Assembly: GCA_023390055.1 (NCBI GenBank)
Contig: JAEWDP010000148.1
Coordinates: 4,112 to 68,111 of the forward strand
Direction: 5' to 3'
Length of the DNA: 64,000 nucleotides
Source: Pseudomonadota bacterium
Lineage (GTDB): Bacteria > Pseudomonadota > Alphaproteobacteria > Rhizobiales > Rhizobiaceae
Below, one piece after another: positions 52,362-59,731 of this stretch; within the stretch, counting starts at the first letter, position 1; every line of letters starts with the position of its first letter. The notes under the pieces were generated by a model. That model was not told where the DNA came from. It saw only the letters and a program-made list of their open reading frames with translations, and ran no database searches. A program made the translations under genes and the position numbers.

Positions 52362-52370
52362 ACTCCTTGC

Positions 52371-52395
52371 GGAACTTTTTTTAATACCCCACGTT
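52371..52395 (+). promoter_or_regulatory. EcfG promoter for phyR
   Basis: GGAAC (52371-52375), 16 bases, CGTT (52392-52395): exact consensus. AAAAAAAGTTCC (52350-52361) and GGAACTTTTTTT (52371-52382) form a perfect 12-base inverted repeat around 9 bases, created by the two opposed -35 regions and their A/T tracts. Confidence 0.9.
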
Positions 52396-52442
52396 CCTGC
52401 TCTGTTAATTGCCTCATTCGAGGCATCAGGGGAGAATTTTGA

Positions 52443-53237
52443 ATGTCGCTTACTACCCGCGTTGCGTCTCACCTTCCGTATTTGCGCCGATACGCTCGAG
52501 CAGTCACTGGTTCGCAGACATCCGGAGACGCCTATGTGGCTGCAGTTCTGGAAGCGTTAATCGCAGACGTTTCCATCTTTCCGGAGACATCCAAGGATCG
52601 TGTTTCTCTTTATAAACTGTTTGTCACTATTTTTGGTTCCACCACTGTTGAGATTAGGCCGATGGAATCTCCCTTTGCCTGGGAGCAGCGTGCGGCGGCC
52701 AACCTTGCGTCGCTTCCTTCAATGGCACGTCATGCCTTTCTCCTGGTGTCTGTTGAAGGGTTCACGCTGCAGGAGACGGCAGAGGTACTTGATGTGAGCG
52801 TTGACAGGGCGACCGAACTCCTCGACGACGCATCAAGAGAGATCTCCCGGCAGGTTGCTACCGATATCATGATCATTGAAGATGAACCTTTGATCGCCCT
52901 TGATATCGAGCAGATGGTTCAGGAGCTTGGGCACCGCGTCTCTGGTATTGCACGTACACACGCTGAGGCTGTGGCACTTTTTCAAAGCACCAATCCGAAG
53001 ATGGTCCTTGCCGATATCCAGCTTGCAGATGGCAGTTCAGGTATTGATGCTGTAAACGAGATCCTGAGATCATCGAGTGTGCCGGTAATATTCATTACCG
53101 CATTCCCCGAGCGATTGCTCACAGGCGAGCGGCCCGAACCAGCCTTTCTGGTAACCAAGCCTTTCAATCCGGACATGGTAAAGGCGCTGATCAGTCAGGC
53201 ATTGTTTTTTAATGAAACTGTCAGGGCGGCAGCCTGA
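52443..53237 (+). CDS. phyR: Response regulator PhyR with sigma-like domain
   Basis: A 264-residue protein: residues 1 to about 130 mimic an ECF sigma factor, and residues 140-255 are a receiver. Receiver residues are Glu146/Asp147/Glu148 (IEDEP), the phospho-acceptor Asp191 in VLADIQLADG, Thr219 in FITAFPERLLTG (the FATGUY-type motif) and Lys239 in TKPF. When phosphorylated by an HWE kinase, its sigma-like half binds NepR and frees EcfG. GGGGAG precedes the ATG, and an exact EcfG promoter gives positive feedback. Confidence 0.96.
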   Translation: MSLTTRVASHLPYLRRYARAVTGSQTSGDAYVAAVLEALIADVSIFPETSKDRVSLYKLFVTIFGSTTVEIRPMESPFAWEQRAAANLASLPSMARHAFLLVSVEGFTLQETAEVLDVSVDRATELLDDASREISRQVATDIMIIEDEPLIALDIEQMVQELGHRVSGIARTHAEAVALFQSTNPKMVLADIQLADGSSGIDAVNEILRSSSVPVIFITAFPERLLTGERPEPAFLVTKPFNPDMVKALISQALFFNETVRAAA

Positions 53238-53307
53238 AAAGCGAAGAAAAACTGAGGATAGATTGGGGCGAGCAGTGTTTCGTGTTCTCGCCGCTTTGGA
53301 GATTGTC

Positions 53308-53454
53308 ATGCTTGATCCTTCAATGCCCCGTTTCGTGTACCGAAGAATGACCATGTACCTTCTCCCTGGGGAAGTTGATGCCTTCGGGTGCATTCCTGAA
53401 TATCCCGTCAATGCAGTAATGTCTGGTTGTTGCGCCAGTCGTCACTCCTTATAA
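53308..53454 (+). CDS. Possible 48-residue protein between phyR and the kinase gene
   Basis: A short frame starting MLDPSMPRFVYRRMTMYLLPG, with GGAG 6 bases before the ATG. There is no family recognition and no EcfG promoter upstream. It lies just after a weak hairpin (GGCGAG 53267-53272 with CTCGCC 53287-53292) that may end the phyR message. It could be chance; listed because the ribosome site is fair. Confidence 0.2.
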   Translation: MLDPSMPRFVYRRMTMYLLPGEVDAFGCIPEYPVNAVMSGCCASRHSL

Positions 53455-53472
53455 GGAGGCTCCGGCCAGCCA

Positions 53473-54534
53473 ATGGAGGCAGCCAACGATGTTCCGGTTC
53501 TTCCTCAAGCTCAATACGGAGTGAGTACATTGGTGCAACCTCTGACATGGCAGCAAGCGGGTCAGAGTGATGACAGGTTGCAGGAATTCCTTATGCCGGC
53601 GCTGGTTGACCTCGGGGTCGGCATCATTGTCCAGGATGTATATTCCAGCTATCTTTTTGTGACCAACTTGCCAGAAGTCTGGGCCAGGGGGGACCTGGAC
53701 GTCCCTTCTGATACCAGTCTTTTTGGGAAAGATGTTGCCGCACGCCTTGCAGCAGTTAAAGCTGAGATGAAGCAACCGGGGCAAAAGGGGCAGCTTGAGG
53801 TTACGGTCGGGACAGAACAGTTCTTCGAATTCAGAATCCAGGCTGTCGAGCGCGTCGGCGGTGGTGTCTACCTTGTGACCACCATAATTGACAGATCGGA
53901 GGCGCGACATAGGGAGCGACTGCTGCGCGCGTTATTACGAGAGGTCAGCCACCGATCAAAGAATCTTCTGGCCATCATACAGAGCATCGCGTTGCAGACG
54001 GCTCGATATTCGGGCTCACTCGATCTTTTTCTGCATAAATTTCGCGGACGGCTCTACTCCCTATCTCAATCACAGGACCTGATCACGGACTCTAGCTGGC
54101 GGGGAGCCTATTTCTTCGAGCTCGTCCAGCAACAGTCTGAGCGATATTTGCCGGAGAACCGCCATCTGGTGAAGGCCAAGGGTGATAATGTGCTCCTTAG
54201 TCCAAATGCTTCACTGCATTTGGGGCTCGCACTCCATGAGCTGATTGTCAACGCAGTTAGTCATGGATCCCTGTTGCGGAATGGATTACCGATAGAGGTT
54301 GCCTGCACACGCAAACAGGTGAATGGCCACGAGAGCGTGGAAATGATCTGGAACGAACCACTGGACTCCGATCACCAGATAGAAAGCAATTCAGAGCAGC
54401 TGAAAGCTCACTTCGGGAGTACTGTTCTGGAACGGGTTGTGCCAGCATCAGTTGGTGGCAAGGCACAATATGTCATATCCCATGACCGTATCGCCTATCA
54501 CCTGGTGTTTCCACTGGACGCCGGTAGTGACTAG
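53473..54534 (+). CDS. Cytosolic PAS-HWE/HisKA_2-type histidine kinase, probable PhyR kinase
   Basis: A 353-residue protein without membrane helices. Residues 35-140 form a PAS-like sensor. The transmitter follows, with phospho-acceptor His160 in LLREVSHRSKNLLAIIQSIALQ, the HRxKN box, and the N-box LALHELIVNAVSHGSL. It lies next to phyR as in many rhizobial stress loci, so it is a strong candidate for the kinase that phosphorylates PhyR. The ATG is 13 bases after AAGGAGG, which lies in the palindrome CTCCTTATAAGGAG (53445-53458); an unusual spacing. Confidence 0.9.
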   Translation: MEAANDVPVLPQAQYGVSTLVQPLTWQQAGQSDDRLQEFLMPALVDLGVGIIVQDVYSSYLFVTNLPEVWARGDLDVPSDTSLFGKDVAARLAAVKAEMKQPGQKGQLEVTVGTEQFFEFRIQAVERVGGGVYLVTTIIDRSEARHRERLLRALLREVSHRSKNLLAIIQSIALQTARYSGSLDLFLHKFRGRLYSLSQSQDLITDSSWRGAYFFELVQQQSERYLPENRHLVKAKGDNVLLSPNASLHLGLALHELIVNAVSHGSLLRNGLPIEVACTRKQVNGHESVEMIWNEPLDSDHQIESNSEQLKAHFGSTVLERVVPASVGGKAQYVISHDRIAYHLVFPLDAGSD

Positions 54535-54574
54535 AAAGCTCCTTCTCAAGGATGCTTCTAATCTGTAGATCAAA

Positions 54575-54683
54575 GAATTAGCCCGGTTCCTTGCGGAACC
54601 GGGCCAACTCATCTCTTCGAGGGGGACTGAAGAGTTTGTCTGGAAGCCTTGTAGGGCGGGGGACGGGGGAGCTTCCAGACATC
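54575..54683 (-). ncRNA. Candidate EcfG-dependent small RNA with C-rich loops
   Basis: An exact EcfG promoter (54713-54689) would start a minus-strand transcript near 54682. It folds into three hairpins. Hairpin 1: GTCTGGAAGC (54680-54671) with GCTTCCAGAC (54647-54638), exposing a 23-base loop with TCCCCCGTCCCCCGCCC. Hairpin 2: CTCTTC (54634-54629) with GAAGAG (54618-54613), loop AGTCCCCCTC. Hairpin 3: GCCCGGTTCC with GGAACCGGGC (54604-54581), a perfect 10-base terminator-like stem followed by TAATTCTTTG. Repeated C-rich loops resemble the anti-Shine-Dalgarno loops of known alphaproteobacterial sRNA families. No open frame with a start is present. About 105 bases long. Confidence 0.65.
54581..54604 (-). 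terminator. Terminator hairpin of the small RNA candidate
   Basis: GCCCGGTTCC and GGAACCGGGC pair perfectly around a four-base loop. On the minus strand it is followed by TAATTCTTTG, a weak T-run; on the plus strand it could also end the kinase transcript. Confidence 0.6.
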
Positions 54684-54688
54684 CACTA

Positions 54689-54713
54689 AACGAACACGCC
54701 CTGAGAATGTTCC
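54689..54713 (-). promoter_or_regulatory. EcfG promoter for the small RNA candidate
   Basis: Minus strand GGAAC (54713-54709), 16 bases, CGTT (54692-54689): exact consensus. No protein-coding frame lies within reach downstream, only the structured segment ending at the hairpin 54581-54604. Confidence 0.8.
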
Positions 54714-55513
54714 GTTGAAGATTACATTTTTTGCGGATTCTTTTTAGTTCTGCCGATCAGTTACTGTTTCAACGTCCTGGATCGCAACACCCATGTAATT
54801 TGTTGTCGGAACAGTCCGATGGATTACATGGCCCGGCCAAGGAATGCGTGACGGTCTAAGCTGAAGCAGGTTGGCTCTGCCGTGCAACGGCCGGATCGAG
54901 GTAGAGAAGACCAAGGAAGCTGAGGACTGATCAGGTGATAATGACTTATGCAATCCTGGTGTTGCGGATATCATGATCGAACATGAAACATTTACCTGGA
55001 CGTGGAGCAGCATGACACGGAACTTTCGCGTGCCACTACTTTGACCCGCAATAATGAATTCCTGGCCCTTCACTTCAGCACATTATCGCGCATAAAGCGG
55101 CTGCTGTGCCGCCTGACCTCTTCACGCATGGGCAAAGCGTCGTTGACAAGCCTATGTACACGACTGTCCTTGCAAGAACGACCTTAAACATCTTCATGCA
55201 GCTGTTGCGCGTGCGCTATAGTTGTATTTCTTGTCCGAACCTGTTTGGCGAACGAATGACTGCGACTGTAATATAGTTTATCTGATTAGTCTGATTTCGC
55301 ATGAAATTGTTCGATGTTGTCCAATTCTGAGAAATTTTGCATCCATTGATACGAGGCCTACTTATGGTTGTTGTTCAGCTATTTCCTGGGTATCTGGACG
55401 TAAGCCTATTTTGTGTTCAAGCAGGTAAATTGTAGCTTGCAAAATGCAATTTGTACGTCGCAATATCCGACGCGTCCAAAAAAGACCGACTGACAGTACA
55501 ATGAGGTGATTGC
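54714..55513. other. 800-base region without a convincing gene
   Basis: Visibly more AT-rich toward its 3' half than the flanking genes. A minus-strand frame (54744-55073) lacks a ribosome site and family resemblance. I see no intact element, promoter consensus or RNA fold that I can defend. It may be decayed sequence between the stress block and the amidohydrolase; the promoter of the latter must lie near its end. Confidence 0.4.
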
Positions 55514-56677
55514 ATGCCAGTGCTTAATCGTGCCGCCGAGATGCAGGAAGAAGTCGCGGGCTGGAGGCGCCACCTCCACGAGCATCCGGAGCTTCTTTAC
55601 GATGTTTACGAGACAGCCGCGTTCGTAGCAGACAAACTGAAAGCATTTGGTTGTGATCTGGTGGAGACTGGAATTGGCCGTACCGGCGTTGTCGGTATCA
55701 TCAAAGGACGGCACGGGGATGGTCCTGTCGTAGGACTCCGAGCGGACATGGATGCGCTGCCGATTTTTGAGACAAGTGGTAAGCCCTGGGCGTCGAAGGT
55801 GCTGGGAAAGGCCCATTCCTGCGGGCATGATGGTCACACTGCAATGCTTCTCGGAGCGGCACGGCATCTTGCCGAGACACGAAATTTCAGAGGATCGGTT
55901 GCTGTAATATTCCAACCTGCCGAAGAAGGTGGTGGTGGTGCCTTAGCTATGGTGGAGGATGGGTTCCTAGACAAGTTTCGCATTGGCCAAGTCTACGGCA
56001 TGCACAACGCTCCAGGGCTTGCGCTCGGCCAGTTTGCTATTCGCAAGGGTTCAGTAATGGCGGCTGCAGACACCTTCGAGATTGCTGTAACAGGGCGCGG
56101 AAGCCACGCAGCACAACCTCATCTGGCAATTGATCCCATCGTCACGGCCAGTCATATCGTTGTCGCATTGCAATCGATTGTGTCGCGTGAGACCGATCCA
56201 TTGAAGTCTTTGGTTGTGACTGTCGCTTCCATCCATGGCGGTGACGCAAACAATGTCATTCCGGATACCGTGAGAATGACAGGGACAGTTCGTACACTCT
56301 TGCCGGAGACACGAGATTTTGCGGAGAGGCGGGTGAGGGAAGTTGCGGGAGCAACCGCCCAGGCACATGGTGCCGTTGTCGACATAGCGTACATGCGGGG
56401 GTACCCCGTCACCTTCAACCACGACACCGAGACGGAATTTGCAGCAGGTGTCGCGGGGAAGATTGTCGGCGACAATTTTGTCGACACGACAATGCCTCCT
56501 CACATGGGCGCTGAAGATTTTTCATACATGCTTGAACGCCGGCCGGGCGCGTTCATCTTCATCGGCAATGGTGATACAGCCAGTCTTCACAACCCTGCCT
56601 ATGATTTTAACGATGGTGCCTTGCCTTATGGGATCAGTTACTGGGTCGCATTGGCAGAAACGTCACTTGCTGCCTGA
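55514..56677 (+). CDS. M20 family amidohydrolase (hippurate hydrolase-like)
   Basis: A 387-residue metallopeptidase. Metal and catalytic motifs: GLRADMDALPI near residue 78, SCGHDGHTAMLLGAARHL near 102, PAEEGGGGALAMVEDG (catalytic and metal Glu) near 136, and PPHMGAEDFSYMLERRPGAFIFIGNGD with LHNPAYDFND at the C-terminus. It removes N-acyl groups from amino acids or similar amides in the cytosol. GAGGTG precedes ATG. It is 29 bases upstream of a Dpp-type ATPase gene, so its substrate is probably imported by that system. Confidence 0.92.
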   Translation: MPVLNRAAEMQEEVAGWRRHLHEHPELLYDVYETAAFVADKLKAFGCDLVETGIGRTGVVGIIKGRHGDGPVVGLRADMDALPIFETSGKPWASKVLGKAHSCGHDGHTAMLLGAARHLAETRNFRGSVAVIFQPAEEGGGGALAMVEDGFLDKFRIGQVYGMHNAPGLALGQFAIRKGSVMAAADTFEIAVTGRGSHAAQPHLAIDPIVTASHIVVALQSIVSRETDPLKSLVVTVASIHGGDANNVIPDTVRMTGTVRTLLPETRDFAERRVREVAGATAQAHGAVVDIAYMRGYPVTFNHDTETEFAAGVAGKIVGDNFVDTTMPPHMGAEDFSYMLERRPGAFIFIGNGDTASLHNPAYDFNDGALPYGISYWVALAETSLAA

Positions 56678-56706
56678 CGCTTCAATGGACGAGGAAGAGT
56701 AGATCC

Positions 56707-58554
56707 ATGTCACTTTCTGCAGCGGCGTCGCGAGAAGCAGACAAAGTGGCTGTGCCCGTCCTGTCGGTGCAAGATCTCACAACTTCATTCAAGATGCAGG
56801 GTAAGTGGAGGACGGTAATTCGGGGAATTTCTTTCTCGATCGCCGCGCGAGAGACTGTCGCCATTGTTGGTGAATCCGGCTCAGGCAAGAGCGTCACAGC
56901 CCTGTCGATCATGCGGCTTTTACAGAAGAACGTCAGCCGTATAGAAGGTCGTGTCAGGCTTGCTGGACGTGAACTGTTGACGTTGCCCGACGAAGAAATG
57001 CGAAGGATACGCGGTAACGAGATTTCGATGATCTTTCAGGAGCCGATGACCTCGCTAAATCCAATTTTCCCGATTGGTAAGCAGATTGCCGAAGCATTGA
57101 CGATCCACAGGGACATGCCCTGGACCGATGCAAGGGCGGAAGTCATTCGCCTCTTGGACAAGGTACAAATCCCGAACGCCGCTTCCCGCCATGTCGACTA
57201 TCCACATCAATTTTCCGGTGGCATGCGCCAGCGTGTAATGATCGCCATGGCTCTGGCTTCCAAACCAAAACTGTTGATTGCTGATGAGCCGACAACGGCG
57301 CTTGACGTAACCATTCAGGGACAGATTCTCGATCTTATCAAGGCTCTGCAGGAAGAAGAGGACATGTCTGTTCTCTTCATTACCCATGACATGGGTGTAG
57401 TCGCTGAAGTCGCCAGTCGAACGATTGTGATGTATCGTGGAGAGGCCGTGGAGGCGGGGTCGACCAATGATATTTTCCACCGTGGCCAGCATCCGTATAC
57501 ACGAGCATTGCTTTCAGCGGTCCCAAAGCTTGGTTCGATGGCACGGCGGACATTGCCTCAACGGTTTCCTCTTATCGATATCAAGACTGGTGAGCCGAAG
57601 ATACAGGCTGAAGTGAGTGATACGGTGGCGTTGTCGAAGGCTCCAATTCTGCAAGTAAAGGATCTCACCACGCGCTTCGATATTCACTCCGGGTTTTTCG
57701 GACGAAAGACTGGTGCTGTTCACGCTGTGGAGAAGGTGTCCTTCAATCTTTACGAGGGGGAGACCCTTTCGCTTGTCGGCGAATCAGGGTGTGGAAAGTC
57801 GACGACGGGGCGCTCAATCACCCGGCTGGTCACACCGACAAGTGGTGAGGTCAGAATCGACGGTCGTGACGTTCTACATCTCAACAAGCGGGCATTGCGT
57901 ACGATGCGACGGTCTGTCCAGATGATCTTCCAGGATCCGTTCGCATCACTCAATCCGCGCATGAGTATCGGTTCTGCGGTCATGGAGCCCTATATTGAAC
58001 ATAACCCGGGTTCACGGATCCGGGCTCGCGAGAAAGCGTCCGATCTTATGGAGAAAGTGGGTTTGTCATCTGACATGATGAAACGCTTTCCCCACGAATT
58101 CTCTGGCGGCCAAAGACAACGCATTGCGATCGCACGAGCATTGATGCTTGATCCCAAGATCATAATCGCGGATGAAGCGGTCTCGGCTCTGGACGTGTCG
58201 ATCAAAGCACAGGTGTGCAACCTGCTTCTGGATCTCCAGCAAAGTCTCAAACTTGCCTATCTCTTCATTAGCCACGACATGGCGGTCGTTGAGCGTGTGA
58301 GCCATCGGGTTGCTGTGATGTACCTCGGTGAGATTGTTGAGATAGGCCCAAGGGATGCGGTGTTCGGGAACCCTCAGCACGCCTATACGAAGAAGCTGAT
58401 GGCGTCGGTCCCTGTTCCCGATCCGTCTCGTCTTGGAGTTAGGAGAGGCTCGATGACGGATGAGATCCGGAGCCCGGTCCGAGGCGTTGATTACATTCCG
58501 CCAGTTCGCCATTATCAAGAGGTTTGCGATGGCCATCTCGTACAGGTGGCATAG
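56707..58554 (+). CDS. Two-domain peptide ABC ATPase (DppD-DppF fusion type)
   Basis: A 615-residue protein with two complete ATPase modules. Module 1 (about 15-275): Walker A GESGSGKSV, signature FSGGMRQRVMIAMAL, Walker B LLIADEPTTALD. Module 2 (about 315-585): Walker A GESGCGKST, signature FSGGQRQRIAIARAL, Walker B IIIADEAVSALD (Ala for Pro in the DEP motif). Such fused proteins (GsiA type) drive peptide or glutathione permease pairs. No permease lies next to it; the ATPase-less permeases at 48449-50214 in the same direction are the likely partners. Confidence 0.93.
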   Translation: MSLSAAASREADKVAVPVLSVQDLTTSFKMQGKWRTVIRGISFSIAARETVAIVGESGSGKSVTALSIMRLLQKNVSRIEGRVRLAGRELLTLPDEEMRRIRGNEISMIFQEPMTSLNPIFPIGKQIAEALTIHRDMPWTDARAEVIRLLDKVQIPNAASRHVDYPHQFSGGMRQRVMIAMALASKPKLLIADEPTTALDVTIQGQILDLIKALQEEEDMSVLFITHDMGVVAEVASRTIVMYRGEAVEAGSTNDIFHRGQHPYTRALLSAVPKLGSMARRTLPQRFPLIDIKTGEPKIQAEVSDTVALSKAPILQVKDLTTRFDIHSGFFGRKTGAVHAVEKVSFNLYEGETLSLVGESGCGKSTTGRSITRLVTPTSGEVRIDGRDVLHLNKRALRTMRRSVQMIFQDPFASLNPRMSIGSAVMEPYIEHNPGSRIRAREKASDLMEKVGLSSDMMKRFPHEFSGGQRQRIAIARALMLDPKIIIADEAVSALDVSIKAQVCNLLLDLQQSLKLAYLFISHDMAVVERVSHRVAVMYLGEIVEIGPRDAVFGNPQHAYTKKLMASVPVPDPSRLGVRRGSMTDEIRSPVRGVDYIPPVRHYQEVCDGHLVQVA

Positions 58555-58634
58555 GCTATCATAGAAATGCCTGTTGTCGATTGGCGATCTGAATGGCAAT
58601 TGGGCACATGGCAGTTATGGCCGGGAGAATTCTC

Positions 58635-59588
58635 ATGGGGAAGCGGTCCGACCCTCACGGGCGACTAGATGATGCAGCGCGCGCTGGTTGGCTTTACTAT
58701 GTTGCTGGTCGGACGCAGGATGAAGTTGCTGCTGCCATGGGTATTTCCCGCCAGTCGGCTCAGCGTCTTGTATCTCTGGCGGTTGCCGAGAGGCTGATCA
58801 AGGTCCGTCTCGATCATCCCATTGCAGCTTGTCTAGCACTTGGAGAGTCTCTTCAGAGAAAATATGGTTTGCGTCAGGTCGAGGTGGTTCCGAGTGACCC
58901 AGCGGGAAATTCGAGTACCGTTGGTCTCGCAGAGGCGGGTGCAGCGGAAATTGAGCGCTGGCTGAAGCGTTCGGATCCCATTATTCTTGCTGTCGGCACT
59001 GGTCGGACACTGAAGGCTGCGGTCGACCAATTGCCACCAATGGAATGCCCGCAGCATCGAATTGTGTCATTGACCGGAAATATCAGCCCAGACGGATCTG
59101 CTGCCTACTACAACGTCATCTTTTCGATGGCAGACGCGATCAAGTCTCGTCATTTTCCCATGCCACTTCCGGTCCTCTGCTCATCTGCAGAGGAACGCGA
59201 TACGCTCCACGAACAAGCTCTAGTGCGATCGACGCTTGCTCTCGGCGCCCAAGCTGACGTTACCTTTGTTGGCATCGGTGAGCTCGGCCCCGAAGGTCCT
59301 TTGTGTGTAGATGGCTTCCTCGGGAAGGGCGAAATGCTGGAGCTTATCAAGAATGGCGCTGCCGGTGAAATCTGCGGTTGGATCTTTGATCTTGAAGGTC
59401 GGCTTCTCGAGCATCCCATCAATGATCGCGTGGCGAGTGTTCCTATTCCGTCTCGAGAGAAATCGTGCGTCATCGGCTTGGCCCAGGGGCAGCGAAAGGT
59501 GACGGCAATTTCGGCAGCTTTGCGCGGTGGTCTTGTGAATGCCTTCATTACGGACGAACGGACAGCCGAGCAATTGCTCCAAGAGTGA
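58635..59588 (+). CDS. SorC-family transcriptional regulator of the polyol operon
   Basis: A 317-residue regulator: an N-terminal helix-turn-helix (AARAGWLYYVAGRTQDEVAAAMGISRQSAQRLVSLAVAERLIKV), then a sugar-binding domain of the SorC/DeoR type, with AVGTGRTLKAAVDQLP near residue 125 and VGIGELGPEGPLCVDGF near 210. ATG 58635 has GGGAG 7 bases upstream; the frame is open earlier but without a better site. It precedes the Smo transporter genes and probably controls them through the palindrome at 59676-59689. Confidence 0.9.
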   Translation: MGKRSDPHGRLDDAARAGWLYYVAGRTQDEVAAAMGISRQSAQRLVSLAVAERLIKVRLDHPIAACLALGESLQRKYGLRQVEVVPSDPAGNSSTVGLAEAGAAEIERWLKRSDPIILAVGTGRTLKAAVDQLPPMECPQHRIVSLTGNISPDGSAAYYNVIFSMADAIKSRHFPMPLPVLCSSAEERDTLHEQALVRSTLALGAQADVTFVGIGELGPEGPLCVDGFLGKGEMLELIKNGAAGEICGWIFDLEGRLLEHPINDRVASVPIPSREKSCVIGLAQGQRKVTAISAALRGGLVNAFITDERTAEQLLQE

Positions 59589-59654
59589 GCAAAAATTTAA
59601 AACATGAAATCAACGGCTTGTTGTGCTTCGCTGCACTGCAGCAAGGATTACCGA

Positions 59655-59689
59655 TTGACTTCTGGACGTTCACAGTGAGTAATTGCTCA
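59655..59689 (+). promoter_or_regulatory. Promoter and probable SorC operator of the polyol operon
   Basis: TTGACT (59655-59660), 17 bases, AGTAAT (59678-59683) form a usable promoter. The near-palindrome TGAGTAATTGCTCA (59676-59689) covers the -10. A further half-site, TGAGCA, lies just upstream at the end of the regulator gene (59587-59592). Binding there could repress or, with a polyol effector, switch the operon. Confidence 0.55.
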
Positions 59690-59731
59690 TGGGCAAAGCG
59701 AATGCTCGATTCCATCTTCTGGGAGGAAGAT

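Noticed and set aside
54744..55073. 109-codon minus-strand frame after the small RNA promoter
   Set aside because: No ribosome site, no recognisable domain, and no promoter upstream; the EcfG promoter at 54689-54713 reads away from it.
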